Below are positions 45,355-53,433 of a DNA stretch of 64,000 bases, piece after piece (within the stretch, counting starts at the first letter, position 1; each line of letters begins with the position of its first letter). The stretch is from Akkermansiaceae bacterium (GTDB lineage Bacteria > Verrucomicrobiota > Verrucomicrobiia > Verrucomicrobiales > Akkermansiaceae). The notes under the pieces were generated by a model. It did not search any database and was not told where the DNA came from. It saw only the letters and a program-made list of their open reading frames with translations. The translations under genes and the position numbers were made by a program. The DNA lies in assembly GCA_903919975.1 (NCBI GenBank), contig CAIXKE010000092.1, positions 1-64,000 on the forward strand, given 5' to 3'.

Positions 45355-45948
45355 CTATCCGCCAAGTGCGTGGCCGATCATGCCGAGAATTTCGCTCCGC
45401 CCGGCGCGGGTTTGGGCGGAGCAGATGAGGGTGTCGGGCGTGGTGGTGAGTTCCGGTGCGATGGCTTCCTGAAACAGGGCGATGTTTGCCTGGGTTTTCG
45501 CGGCCGATTGTTTGTCGATCTTGGTGAAAATCAGTGAAAACGGCGCGCCAGTTCCACCGAGCCAAGTGGCAAATGACACATCGATGCGCTGCGGCGGATG
45601 GCGCGAGTCGATCAATACAAACACCCGGCGCAGGTTCTGCCGTTGCTCGAGGTAATCGCCGACGAGTTCGTTGAAATTGATTTTCTCGTTCTTGCCGGTT
45701 CTTGCAAATCCATAGCCGGGGAGGTCGACCAAACTCCACTTCTCGTTGATCAGGAAAAAGTTAAGCAATCGGGTTTTGCCCGGAGTGGCGGAGACCTTGG
45801 CGAGCGAGTGGCGGTTAGAAAGCATGTTGATCAACGACGATTTGCCGACGTTGGATCTGCCGATGAAGGCAAATTCGGCGCGATCCCATGCGGGACAGTC
45901 CGCCACATTTTTGGCGCTGGTGACGAATTCGGCGGACTTGATTTGCAT
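45355..45948 (-). CDS. engB: Ribosome biogenesis GTPase EngB/YihA
   Basis: The 197-residue form starts MQIKSAEFVTSAKNVADCP. It has G1 FIGRSNVGKSSLINML, G2/G3 TPGKTRLLNFF and VDLPGYGFARTGK, and G4 FTKIDKQS. ICSAQTRAG is G5-like. EngB assists 50S subunit assembly. The upstream extension of the frame is antisense to the neighbouring lipoprotein gene and is excluded. Confidence 0.95.
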   Translation of the reverse strand: MQIKSAEFVTSAKNVADCPAWDRAEFAFIGRSNVGKSSLINMLSNRHSLAKVSATPGKTRLLNFFLINEKWSLVDLPGYGFARTGKNEKINFNELVGDYLEQRQNLRRVFVLIDSRHPPQRIDVSFATWLGGTGAPFSLIFTKIDKQSAAKTQANIALFQEAIAPELTTTPDTLICSAQTRAGRSEILGMIGHALGG

Positions 45949-46065
45949 GCGGGCGAGGATCGGAAACCCGAGCCGCTGCGGCAACCCCCGATTTGCCGAC
46001 AGGCGAATGTAGGCGTCTATACTCTTGCGCGGCCTGCGGCAAATCGCTTTGCTGCGGCGGCTCCC

Positions 46066-46389
46066 ATGCTGAAACCAACGATCACAACTCTTGCGTGTTT
46101 GATGCCGGTCATGGCGCTGGTTTCCTGCGCCGCGCCCAAGGCGATCGTGGTCGAATCCCCCCTCGCGCCAAAACTCGCGCAAGCGGCGATCTCCGAGCCC
46201 GCCACCAAACCGAAGATCCCGGCGTTGCAAAATGACGGCCTCCGGTTGCCGGACATGGAGACGATGCCAGGGGATGACGAATTCCACGCCGCGAAAAAGC
46301 CCCCGGCAGGTGGTGACGCAGACTCGGGTGCTGTGATTTCCCGTCCGCCAACGGAGCCGCCCGCAAAGCCAAAGCCGAAGGCTGAGTGA
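46066..46389 (+). CDS. Small Pro/Ala-rich lipoprotein
   Basis: The 107-residue form starts MLKPTITTLACLMPVMALVSCAA, a lipoprotein signal with lipobox ALVSC. The mature part is low-complexity (KPPAGGDADSGAV and a PPTEPPAKPKPKAE tail) and probably disordered. It is divergent from engB. No family is recognised. Confidence 0.65.
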   Translation: MLKPTITTLACLMPVMALVSCAAPKAIVVESPLAPKLAQAAISEPATKPKIPALQNDGLRLPDMETMPGDDEFHAAKKPPAGGDADSGAVISRPPTEPPAKPKPKAE

Positions 46390-46441
46390 ACCATAGACTC
46401 AGACATCCTGAAGTCGGATGCAAAACGATGAAACTGAGTTG

Positions 46442-46500
46442 AAAAAAGGCTCCGGGCAGAATGCCCGCGCCACGGTGGCCCGAGCATCCTGCCCGGAGCC
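46442..46500 (-). terminator. Terminator of smpB formed by a REP-type palindrome
   Basis: GGCTCCGGGCAG (46448-46459) pairs perfectly with CTGCCCGGAGCC (46489-46500), with an inner GCCCGCGCCACGGTGGC element. On the minus strand six T follow (46442-46447). It lies between the convergent lipoprotein and smpB genes. Confidence 0.85.
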
Positions 46501-46508
46501 AAATAAAC

Positions 46509-46973
46509 TCAGCGCGCGTTTGCGTTGAAGCGGGACATTTCGCGTTGGGCTTCGCGCAGTTCGACCTGTTTTTTGAGGTCTTGGCGCTGGTCCGAGTGAG
46601 TTTTCCCCTTGCCGACGCCGATCTCGACTTTGACCCGCCGGCCTTTCCAATACATGCGCAGCAGCGGCAGTGAGCAACCTTTGACGGCGGTGGCGTTGGC
46701 GAGTTTCAGAATCTCGCGTTTGTGTAGAAGCAAGCGCCGCGGCCGTTTGGGCGTGTGCTGAAACCACTCACCCGCCGTTTGCCATGGCTGGATATCGCAG
46801 CCATAGAGAAAAACTTGGTTGCCTTCAACACGCGCGAAGGCATCGGAAATATTGACTTTTCCCGCCCGGATCGACTTGACCTCGGTGCCCTTTAGTTCGA
46901 GCCCGGCTTCGAATTTATCCGTAATATGGAAATCCCTGCCGGCCTTGCGGTTGGTGGCGATTTCCGCGCTCAT
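46509..46973 (-). CDS. smpB: SsrA-binding protein SmpB
   Basis: SmpB binds tmRNA for rescue of stalled ribosomes. The 154-residue protein has TNRKAGRDFHITDKFEAGLELKGTEVKSIRAGKVNISDAF, EVFLYG-type NQVFLYGCDIQPW, HTPKRPRRLLLHKREI, LPLLRMYWKGRRVKVEIGVGKGK and DLKKQVELREAQREMSR. Length and motifs are typical. It follows rpoZ by 31 bp. No ssrA gene was found in this window. Confidence 0.96.
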   Translation of the reverse strand: MSAEIATNRKAGRDFHITDKFEAGLELKGTEVKSIRAGKVNISDAFARVEGNQVFLYGCDIQPWQTAGEWFQHTPKRPRRLLLHKREILKLANATAVKGCSLPLLRMYWKGRRVKVEIGVGKGKTHSDQRQDLKKQVELREAQREMSRFNANAR

Positions 46974-47004
46974 GGCGTCTTTGGGCGATCCTCAGGCAGC
47001 CACC

Positions 47005-47208
47005 TCAAGGTGCCGCCTTTTCGATCAGTTTGATTTTGCCCTCGATGATTTCTTGGAGGGCGATGTCTGCCACGCCCATGCTCGGACGGGTTGGGATCAA
47101 GGGCGAACGGCCGCTGTTGAGCTGGCGGACGCGCTGGGAAACCAAATTGACCAAAACCAATGGGTCGGTGACAATTTCGGCAGCTTTTTCGAGGAGATCG
47201 CTTTTCAT
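47005..47208 (-). CDS. rpoZ: RNA polymerase omega subunit
   Basis: The 67-residue form starts MKSDLLEKAAEIVTDPLVLVNLVSQRVRQLNSGRSPLI and ends GVADIALQEIIEGKIKLIE. This is the omega pattern of a start near a phase of helices, the VNLVSQRVRQL box and a C-terminal IALQEI helix. The upstream frame extension has no support. It is cotranscribed with smpB. Confidence 0.85.
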   Translation of the reverse strand: MKSDLLEKAAEIVTDPLVLVNLVSQRVRQLNSGRSPLIPTRPSMGVADIALQEIIEGKIKLIEKAAP

Positions 47209-47422
47209 GGTGGAGCCGGGAAATCGCGAATCCGGACGCACTTGCTCAAACGGTATAACGTTTTTGGGAAGCAGATGCGGGACGTTTTCGCTCAAAACAA
47301 ATAGGTGAAGAAAGAACCGACACAATTGTCGGGCTGGTGGTGAAAGCAGGAATCCGGGTTTCTGACAAGCCTTATCTGGCAAATCTGCCGGAAATCGGTC
47401 GGTTTCACGGGAATTCCGGCAT

Positions 47423-47818
47423 TCACTTCGGCATCAGGTCGATTCCGAAACGGCGCAGAATGAAAACGGTCAGCCAGAAAAACCCGATGGTGAGGATGCA
47501 ATTGGCGGCGAGCGCGGCCCAAAAACCCCAACCGTGGCGCAACATCCACGGCAGAATCAGGAACATCGGCAAGGTGGGCAGGACGAACCAAAACGTGCCT
47601 TCGGCGTGATTTGCCACGCGTTGGGCCGATTGGTGGTCCTGATGCATCCAAATCATGGCGATGAGCGAGGTGAACGGCAACGCGATGAGCAAGGCGGAGA
47701 GCCGATCGTTGACGATTTGGATTTTATTCACGAACACGATGATCGCCGCGGTGATCAGGAATTTGACGATATCTGCGGGCGTGAAGGTGAGGATTTTATC
47801 CCAAGGAATGCGCGACAT
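47423..47818 (-). CDS. Four-helix membrane protein, DUF3147-like
   Basis: The 131-residue form starts MSRIPWDKILTFTPADIVKF. Four hydrophobic helices follow (LITAAIIVFVNKIQIV, ALLIALPFTSLIAMIWM, GTFWFVLPTLPMFLILPWML, FWAALAANCILTIGFFWLTVFILRRFG). The pattern and length fit small inner-membrane DUF3147-like proteins. The function is unknown. Confidence 0.65.
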   Translation of the reverse strand: MSRIPWDKILTFTPADIVKFLITAAIIVFVNKIQIVNDRLSALLIALPFTSLIAMIWMHQDHQSAQRVANHAEGTFWFVLPTLPMFLILPWMLRHGWGFWAALAANCILTIGFFWLTVFILRRFGIDLMPK

Positions 47819-47869
47819 GGTGATGAACCGCACTTGCGGTGGAGCGCAGACTAAACCTAGTATTCTGCC

Positions 47870-48679
47870 ATGCAAGCTGTCTGTCGCCTCGCCCTCGGGG
47901 TATTTCTTTTCGCCTCGTGCGCGTTTGGCGCGCCAACTGCCGGTGCTGCGGTTGCGGAAAATCCAAGCAATTCACAAAAAGCGGCGATCGGCCGGAAAAT
48001 CTGGCAGAATGAATGCGCAGGCAACGTGGACGGCCTGACGACTTGGAACGTCGGCGAAGAATTTCCCTCACTGGGCATCGGGCATTTCATCTGGTATCCG
48101 GCGGGTTTTAACGGGCGCTTCAACGAAACATGGCCTCAATTCATTGCGTTCGCGAAACAACAGGGCGCCACGCCGCCACCGGTCGCGCTGGAGCGCCATA
48201 GCCCGTGGAAATCCAAAACGGAATTCCAACAAGATTTCAATGGCCCACGCCTCAGCGCGCTGCGCAAATGGTTAGCGGCGAATGTGACCTTGCAGACGGA
48301 TTTCATCATCGCCCGCTCGCATGCCGCCCTGCCAAAAATCCTTGCCGCCGCGCCCGCCAGCGAGAAGGCGCGGATCGAGGCGAACTACCGCAAAGTCGCC
48401 ACCACCCCACAAGGAACTTATGCTTTGATCGACTATGTGAATTTTAAGGGCGATGGCACGCAAGTCTCGGAGCGCTACAAGGGCATGGGTTGGGGTTTGC
48501 TGCAAGTGTTAGGAGGCATGAAAGAGGCCCCCGCCGGGCCTGCCGCCGCGAAAGAATTTGCCGCCTCCGCCAAACGGATTCTTTCCCGCAGGATCGCCAA
48601 CTCTCCACCTGAGCGCGGCGAAAAACGTTGGGAACCCGGCTGGCACAACCGCTGTGCGACCTACGCCACGCCGTTTTGA
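47870..48679 (+). CDS. Conserved exported protein, possibly lysozyme-like
   Basis: The 269-residue precursor has signal peptide RLALGVFLFASCAFGAP. The mature protein has KAAIGRKIWQNECAGNVDGLTTWNVGEEFPSLGIGHFIWYPAGF, LALSALRKWL-type repeats (here GPRLSALRKWLAANVTLQTDFIIARSHAALPKIL) and ALIDYVNFKGDG, YKGMGWGLLQVLG. The WQNEC...WN.GE..SLGIGHF stretch resembles the active-site region of lysozyme-like (GH24-type) proteins, but the assignment is tentative. It is divergent from the membrane protein gene. Confidence 0.6.
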   Translation: MQAVCRLALGVFLFASCAFGAPTAGAAVAENPSNSQKAAIGRKIWQNECAGNVDGLTTWNVGEEFPSLGIGHFIWYPAGFNGRFNETWPQFIAFAKQQGATPPPVALERHSPWKSKTEFQQDFNGPRLSALRKWLAANVTLQTDFIIARSHAALPKILAAAPASEKARIEANYRKVATTPQGTYALIDYVNFKGDGTQVSERYKGMGWGLLQVLGGMKEAPAGPAAAKEFAASAKRILSRRIANSPPERGEKRWEPGWHNRCATYATPF

Positions 48680-48703
48680 TAGAACGAGGTCGCTCTTCAA
48701 TTC

Positions 48704-48766
48704 GAGCGCGGAATTCATTCCGCGAGAAATATCAGAGCGTGGCCTTGCGGAATGAATTCCGCGCTC
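48704..48766. repeat. Perfect 20-bp inverted repeat (GAATTC-centred repeat C)
   Basis: GAGCGCGGAATTCATTCCGC (48704-48723) is exactly inverted at 48747-48766. The right arm and its continuation CAGTTCGTCGTGC recur near 6979-7012, and a shorter copy lies at 13115-13139. It lies between convergent genes. Confidence 0.8.
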
Positions 48767-48790
48767 CAGTTCGTCGTGCCGCATGCGTGA

Positions 48791-49591
48791 CTATACTTGA
48801 GGAAAATAATGTTCCAGCGCTTCGATCACTCCGGCGCCATGCACTCCGCGGGTGATGAGGCCACCGTGAGCGGTGACTTTCTCCCGGATTTCCCCCACCG
48901 CGTTTGCCGGGCAGGCGGTCATTCCGGCGTGGGCCGGATCGAGCATTTCCATGTCATTGTGGCTATCGCCCATTGCGAAACACCGCGCTGGTGGTAGTTG
49001 GTGGAGCCGGGCGATTTCACTGAGGCTGCTGCCCTTTTGAAAATCCCGATGGCCGAAGCGCAGATAGATCGAATTCCGCTGCCAGGCGAGGTGGGGTTCG
49101 TCCGAAATCATCGGCGCGATGCGTTCGACGATCCACTCCATTTCCTCCTCCGTGCGGGAAATCAAGCCAGCCGGTTCGCCTTCCATTTCCATCCATTGGG
49201 CTCCGGTGTGTTCCTCAATTTCATGGCGGATGCGGGCAAGTAGCTTGCGCACACGCTTGAACAAACCATGGATTTCCTGCTCGCAACGTTGGTTCCATGG
49301 CGCATGCGGAATCCAGCGGCCCATCGCATTCGGAAGATAGATTTCGCGTTCGCGAGCGACCACCCAGTCCGGCAAAAACGGAAACCGGCTTTCGAGAAAT
49401 CCCTCGACCATATGCGCCATCGAGCGACCGGTGTTGATGCCCCAGAGTGCATGGTGATCCTCCCGGAGGCGGCGGATCGTTTCGAAAAATCCACTCGGCA
49501 CCGGCGGCGCTGACGCCGGATCGTGCAGTGTCCCATCGAAATCAAATGATAGCACGGCATTCGGCGATGGCGGCAGAGACAATGTTTTCAT
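48791..49591 (-). CDS. HAD-superfamily phosphatase (Cof-like)
   Basis: The 266-residue protein has motif I VLSFDFDGTLHDP (nucleophile Asp), motif II INTGRSMAHM, a cap region (about residues 80-180) and motifs III/IV FQKGSSLSEIARLHQL and CFAMGDSHNDMEMLDPAHAG. This is the type IIB HAD layout of sugar phosphatases. The substrate is unknown. It is convergent with the exported-protein gene. Confidence 0.85.
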   Translation of the reverse strand: MKTLSLPPSPNAVLSFDFDGTLHDPASAPPVPSGFFETIRRLREDHHALWGINTGRSMAHMVEGFLESRFPFLPDWVVAREREIYLPNAMGRWIPHAPWNQRCEQEIHGLFKRVRKLLARIRHEIEEHTGAQWMEMEGEPAGLISRTEEEMEWIVERIAPMISDEPHLAWQRNSIYLRFGHRDFQKGSSLSEIARLHQLPPARCFAMGDSHNDMEMLDPAHAGMTACPANAVGEIREKVTAHGGLITRGVHGAGVIEALEHYFPQV

Positions 49592-49746
49592 GCGGGGATC
49601 ATCCGAATTGTCTCATCGCAAAGCCAGCAAACTCAGTAAAATCGTCGGAGGAATCCGCATGGCCCGGTCCCCGCCCCTGCCATCACGCACTTCAAACCTC
49701 GCCGGCCTGTTTCGCGATCTCCGCGAATGCCGGGCCGAGTTGGGCG

Positions 49747-50571
49747 TCATTCCATTTGCCCTCGATGCTGAGCGCCCTGATAATTGGCCTCACGCAGAAC
49801 CCGGAAAAACGGCCGAAAATCATCGCCATTCACCGCGGGAACCGTGCGCCCGTTTTTCTCGGCGATCTCGGCATGCACGACCACGTCCATCGCCGCTTTC
49901 AGATCGGCGGGCGTGTCGCCCATGACAGCCATGTGATAGAGATCCGCGAGCAGGCGGATATTCGGATGGCCGGCGGCGCGGATGAGCGCGGCACCTTCGC
50001 CGATGTGGTTGATGTAATTGCATTCCTCGGCCCGGAGTTGCTCAATGGTGACCGTGATACCGTGGGCTTCGGCGAGCGGACCCATGCCTTTGAGCAATGC
50101 GACGAATTGCTCGTCCGCTTTTTCCTTCGTCCACCCGTTAGGGATTTTCCGCGCGCCGCCGCTGCCAAAAACGATGATTTTGCCGCCGGTTTTTTTCATC
50201 CGGCGGAAGGTTGTTTCAGCCCACTCCAGAATCAGATCGTGATTCGCCTCGGGCCCGACGCAGTGCAAATTGGCGGGACGAATGAAACCGTTGCAAGCGA
50301 GCACCGACAGTGGTGAAGCTGCCAGTTTCGCTAGATTTTTTTCGAACTCCGCTTCCGGTTTGTCGGGCACGAGCAAGTCGCCCACGCCCACCGTGAGAAA
50401 CTCCGCACCTGCGGCTTTCATCGCCGCCGCTTTGTCGAGCTGCGTGGCGATGCCCACGGCGGAGAAGAGTTTTTTCCCCGGAGTTTCCGCCATCAGGCGC
50501 GGCATGGACGCCGCGCCAACGAGTATGAGGGAGCCGCTGTGGAGGAAATTCCTGCGGGAAATGTTTCGCAC
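49747..50571 (-). CDS. Tat-exported sugar phosphate isomerase/epimerase-like protein with 3' frameshift
   Basis: A GTG at 50569-50571 gives VRNISRRNFLHSGSLILVGAASM, a twin-arginine signal. The TIM-barrel (AP endonuclease family 2-like) domain follows: FLTVGVGDLLVP, IIVFGSGGARKIPNGW, GITVTIEQLRAEECNYINHIGEGAALI, IRLLADLYHMAVMGDTPADL. The annotated stop comes early, at REANYQGAQHRGQME. In another frame the sequence continues SIEGKWNDAQLGPAFAEIAKQAGEV to a stop at 49692. That is the expected family C-terminus, so an indel near 49760 has shifted the end. The gene may be nonfunctional, or this may be a sequencing error. Confidence 0.75.
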   Translation of the reverse strand: MRNISRRNFLHSGSLILVGAASMPRLMAETPGKKLFSAVGIATQLDKAAAMKAAGAEFLTVGVGDLLVPDKPEAEFEKNLAKLAASPLSVLACNGFIRPANLHCVGPEANHDLILEWAETTFRRMKKTGGKIIVFGSGGARKIPNGWTKEKADEQFVALLKGMGPLAEAHGITVTIEQLRAEECNYINHIGEGAALIRAAGHPNIRLLADLYHMAVMGDTPADLKAAMDVVVHAEIAEKNGRTVPAVNGDDFRPFFRVLREANYQGAQHRGQME

Positions 50572-50590
50572 GCAACTGATTGAAAATAAA

Positions 50591-50665
50591 TGGTACACGA
50601 GGACGGGATCGAACCGCCGACCAACCCGGTGTAAGCGGGTCGCTCTACCGCTGAGCTACTCGTGC
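50591..50665 (-). tRNA. tRNA-Val (UAC anticodon)
   Basis: On the minus strand GCACGAG pairs with CTCGTGT, giving a G-U first pair. The anticodon arm is ACCCG-CTTACAC-CGGGT, anticodon TAC. D-arm GCTCAGCGGTAGAGC and T-arm TTCGATC are present. CCA is encoded (50591-50593). Confidence 0.93.
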
Positions 50666-50779
50666 ATGGGCGGAAGGGGAAATTGAGCGATGCTTGCCGC
50701 CGGATCAAGCCCGGAGTGTGACGGCCTGCGTGTTGTGGGCTTGCGGGCCGGGCAATGAGGTGGTTTGTTGCCCACACGA

Positions 50780-51244
50780 ATGCACTTACGGCTCTCAGAT
50801 CAGGAACTGGCCACATTGGTGGAGATGGTCAGCCTTGCGGCGAACGTCGCGTCATGGAATCAGAAGGAATCCGCCAGTGACCGGGTGACGGCCTTTGAGA
50901 GTCTGGAGAGCAAAATCCTTGAAAAAGCCGGCCACTCGGGCTTGGGCGATTGGATCGAGTTCGACGAAGAAACGCAGCGGTTCCGTGTGAAGCAGGAGAT
51001 GGAGGAGCGCCTGTTTTACCACGAATGCTACGAGGAATTCCGCAACGAAAGTTTTTGGGACGAGCTCGCCGTCCGCCTAGCCGACCGCGACCTCGCCCGT
51101 GCCATCGGATTTAAAACCTGGGAAAAACTCACCGAGGAAGAACGCCGCGCCCGCACCAGCGCGTGGGAAAAACGCTACTGGGAGGAATTTTCCAAACACG
51201 GCGTCGAGAGGGTCGTGGTCGTCACCCCTCCCGGCGAGGGTTGA
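50780..51244 (+). CDS. Conserved acidic helical protein, unrecognised
   Basis: The 154-residue form starts MHLRLSDQELATLVEMVSLAANVASWNQK. It is soluble and helix-rich (KQEMEERLFYHECYEEFRNESFWDELAVRLADRDLARAIG, WEKLTEEERRARTSAWEKRYWEEFSKHGVERVVV). No catalytic motif is recognised. It ends 2 bp before the large palindrome at 51246. Confidence 0.6.
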   Translation: MHLRLSDQELATLVEMVSLAANVASWNQKESASDRVTAFESLESKILEKAGHSGLGDWIEFDEETQRFRVKQEMEERLFYHECYEEFRNESFWDELAVRLADRDLARAIGFKTWEKLTEEERRARTSAWEKRYWEEFSKHGVERVVVVTPPGEG

Positions 51245-51245
51245 G

Positions 51246-51388
51246 CCTCCCGACTCAATTGAAATCAATTTTAGTCACCCGGTTACTCAGCACACGACCG
51301 ATTATTCGTGCGACTGCACGAATAATCGGTCGAGGAAGCCTGGTGATGTAACCTTCTGACTAAAATTAATCCCAAGTTACTCGGGAGG
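51246..51388. repeat. 143-bp near-perfect palindrome between convergent genes
   Basis: The arms are CCTCCCGA / TCGGGAGG (51246 and 51381), AATTTTAGTCA / TGACTAAAATT, GGTTAC / GTAACC, and an exact 17-bp inner stem CGACCGATTATTCGTGC (51295-51311) / 51316-51332 around GACT. The whole gap folds as one cruciform. It may act as a bidirectional terminator or be a MITE-like element. Confidence 0.85.
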
Positions 51389-51421
51389 TTTGAAAAGCAA
51401 TTGTTTGGCCGCGATCCGTTT

Positions 51422-52402
51422 TCACCAAGCCGTCGTCTGACGGAAAAGCTCTAACCGTTCCTCCAAATCCGCAGCGGACAAGGCCTCAAGACGGCGCGTC
51501 GAGAAGGCCTCGCAGGTGAACGAGGCGAGAATCGATCCCTGCACGATCGCTTGCCGCAATGCCGAAGTCGCATACGGCGGCGGCCCTTGCGCCGCCAAAT
51601 ACCCGGCCATCGCTCCGAGAAATGTATCGCCGGCTCCCGTCGGGTCCGCCACCGCTTCCAACGGCCATGCCGATGCGCGAAAGAGCTCGATTTCAGCTTC
51701 GGAGGAATTCGAGGAAAACAAGATCGCCCCGAATTCCCCAAGCTTGATCACCACGTGGCGCGGGCCTTTTTCCAGCAGCAATCGCCCGGCTTTGACCAGA
51801 TTCGAAGTCCTTGCCAACTCGCGCGCCTCGCCTTCGTTCAACACGAAAAGATCCAAATGCGGCAGCACCTCGTGCAGCCGCTCGTTGGCGATCTCGATCC
51901 ACAGATCCATCGTGTCCGCGATCACAAACCTGGAATCCAAATTGGCGGTTTGGGCGCTCGACTCGCCTGGAAAAAACCCGCATTGCCCGAGCATTTCCAT
52001 CTGATTGTCGGGCGACATGTTCGCCAGCACCACGATCGCCGCCGCCGCCGATTCCGCCGGCACTTTGACTTGCCAGTTCTCCAACACGTTGAGGCCTACG
52101 CGATGCGTGGTCCGCTCATTCATGTTGGCGTGGTATTCGCCGGACCAGGTAAATGATTCGTTTTCCGAGCGTTCCACCCCATCGAGGGCGACTCCGCGGC
52201 TTTCTAACATATCAAGATGCTCCTGCGGGAAATCATGCCCGATGATGCCGATCAACGAAACCGGCCGGCTGAAAAACGAGGCGGCCAGCGCGGCATAGGC
52301 GGCGGATCCGCCGAGCAAATTGGCGGCTTCGGATTCGGGCGTCTTGACGTGGTCGATGGCGATGGTGCCGCCGATGACGATGGTTGAGTGCGGAGTGGGC
52401 AT
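51422..52402 (-). CDS. PfkB-family carbohydrate kinase
   Basis: The 326-residue form starts MPTPHSTIVIGGTIAIDHVKT. LLGGSAAYAALAASFF is the PfkB N-terminal motif. FVLNEGEARELARTSNLVKAG, HVVIKLGEFGAILF and the C-terminal signature ADPTGAGDTFLGAMAGYLA (catalytic Asp) complete the ribokinase fold. The sugar or nucleoside substrate is unknown. The upstream extension of the frame runs into repeat sequence. Confidence 0.9.
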   Translation of the reverse strand: MPTPHSTIVIGGTIAIDHVKTPESEAANLLGGSAAYAALAASFFSRPVSLIGIIGHDFPQEHLDMLESRGVALDGVERSENESFTWSGEYHANMNERTTHRVGLNVLENWQVKVPAESAAAAIVVLANMSPDNQMEMLGQCGFFPGESSAQTANLDSRFVIADTMDLWIEIANERLHEVLPHLDLFVLNEGEARELARTSNLVKAGRLLLEKGPRHVVIKLGEFGAILFSSNSSEAEIELFRASAWPLEAVADPTGAGDTFLGAMAGYLAAQGPPPYATSALRQAIVQGSILASFTCEAFSTRRLEALSAADLEERLELFRQTTAW

Positions 52403-52528
52403 GGTGAGACCCCGGAAATCGCAGAAGCGCCGACGAAAGTCCAGCCCCGGGAACGCCCACCACCGCCAGAGCCCCCTGCACAAGGGATGGACGAATTGGA
52501 TCATCGGCACCAACTGGAAGAATTTGAA

Positions 52529-52650
52529 TCGCCAAGACGCCACGAACGCCCAGAAAACTCCACATGAGGTCTCTAAAATCAGTTTCGATTCCTCACAAAC
52601 ACGATCTATCTTCTATTTGACTTGGCGCACTTATTTGGCGTCTTCTTGAC
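52529..52650. repeat. Degenerate palindromic repeat F
   Basis: CGCCAAGACGCCACGAACGCC near the left end is mirrored by TTGGCGCACTTATTTGGCGTC and TTCTTGACC near the right end. It lies in the 460-bp gap between the kinase and purE. The rest of that gap holds only a terminator. Confidence 0.5.
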
Positions 52651-52736
52651 CTGCCGTAGCCTTGGCGAAGGAGGTGGCGGTGAAAAACCTCTTCGCTCTG
52701 CCTAATGTATCCCCCCTCCCTACCCCTGAAAACAAA

Positions 52737-52762
52737 AGAGGCCGCACACTCGTGCGACCTCT
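52737..52762 (-). terminator. Terminator downstream of purE
   Basis: The stem AGAGGCCGCAC / GTGCGACCTCT (one mismatch) surrounds ACTC. On the minus strand TTTTGTTTTC follows. The plus strand also has AAAGTTTTTG. Confidence 0.7.
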
Positions 52763-52863
52763 AAAGTTTTTGTCATGAACTCCTTAATGTGAAACCAAGG
52801 ACCTCTTTGAAACCGGGGACCTCTCCCCCAGACGAGGAAACTCTGCATCCTTTCCGCCTCGGC

Positions 52864-53370
52864 TCAATCTAGCGGCTCGAGCGCTGGCAGCACTGCGGCT
52901 TTCACCTTATCGCTTTGTTTCTTGCGGAAAGCCGCAAGTTTTGCAGCCATTTCCGGGTCTTCATTGGCCAGCATCGCCACGGCGAAAAGCGCGGCATTTA
53001 CCGCGCCGGCCTTACCGATGGCGAAGGTCGCCACGGGGATGCCGCCCGGCATTTGAACCATGGCCAACAAAGCATCCAAGCCCTTGAGAGAAGTGGAATC
53101 GATCGGCACGGCGAGCACCGGAATATCCGTGATCGCGGCCGTCACTCCGGCGAGGTGCGCCGCAGCTCCAGCTCCGGCGATGATGCATTTCAGGCCGTTC
53201 TCACGGGCTGGACCCACAAATCCCTGAAGCTTGTCGAGTGCGCGGTGGGCGCTGGCGACCTCGGCGACCCAAGGAATCCCAAAATCCCGCAGCGTGCGCG
53301 CGGCGTGCTCCATGATCGGCCAGTCCGATACGCTACCCATGACAATTCCGACTTGTGGTGTTTGACTCAT
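52864..53370 (-). CDS. purE: 5-(carboxyamino)imidazole ribonucleotide mutase
   Basis: PurE class I converts N5-CAIR to CAIR in purine synthesis. The 168-residue protein has VGIVMGSVSDWPIMEHAARTL, VASAHRALDKL (where most have SAHRTPD), CIIAGAGAAAHLAGVTAA, PVLAVPID, LDALLAMVQMPGGIPVATFAIGKAGAVNAAL. No purK is adjacent, though class I PurE usually works with it. Confidence 0.95.
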   Translation of the reverse strand: MSQTPQVGIVMGSVSDWPIMEHAARTLRDFGIPWVAEVASAHRALDKLQGFVGPARENGLKCIIAGAGAAAHLAGVTAAITDIPVLAVPIDSTSLKGLDALLAMVQMPGGIPVATFAIGKAGAVNAALFAVAMLANEDPEMAAKLAAFRKKQSDKVKAAVLPALEPLD

Positions 53371-53433
53371 GCGCGGCGAAACTGACCAAGCCCCGGCGTC
53401 GAGTCAATCTCCGGAGTGCGGGAGAAACTCCGC

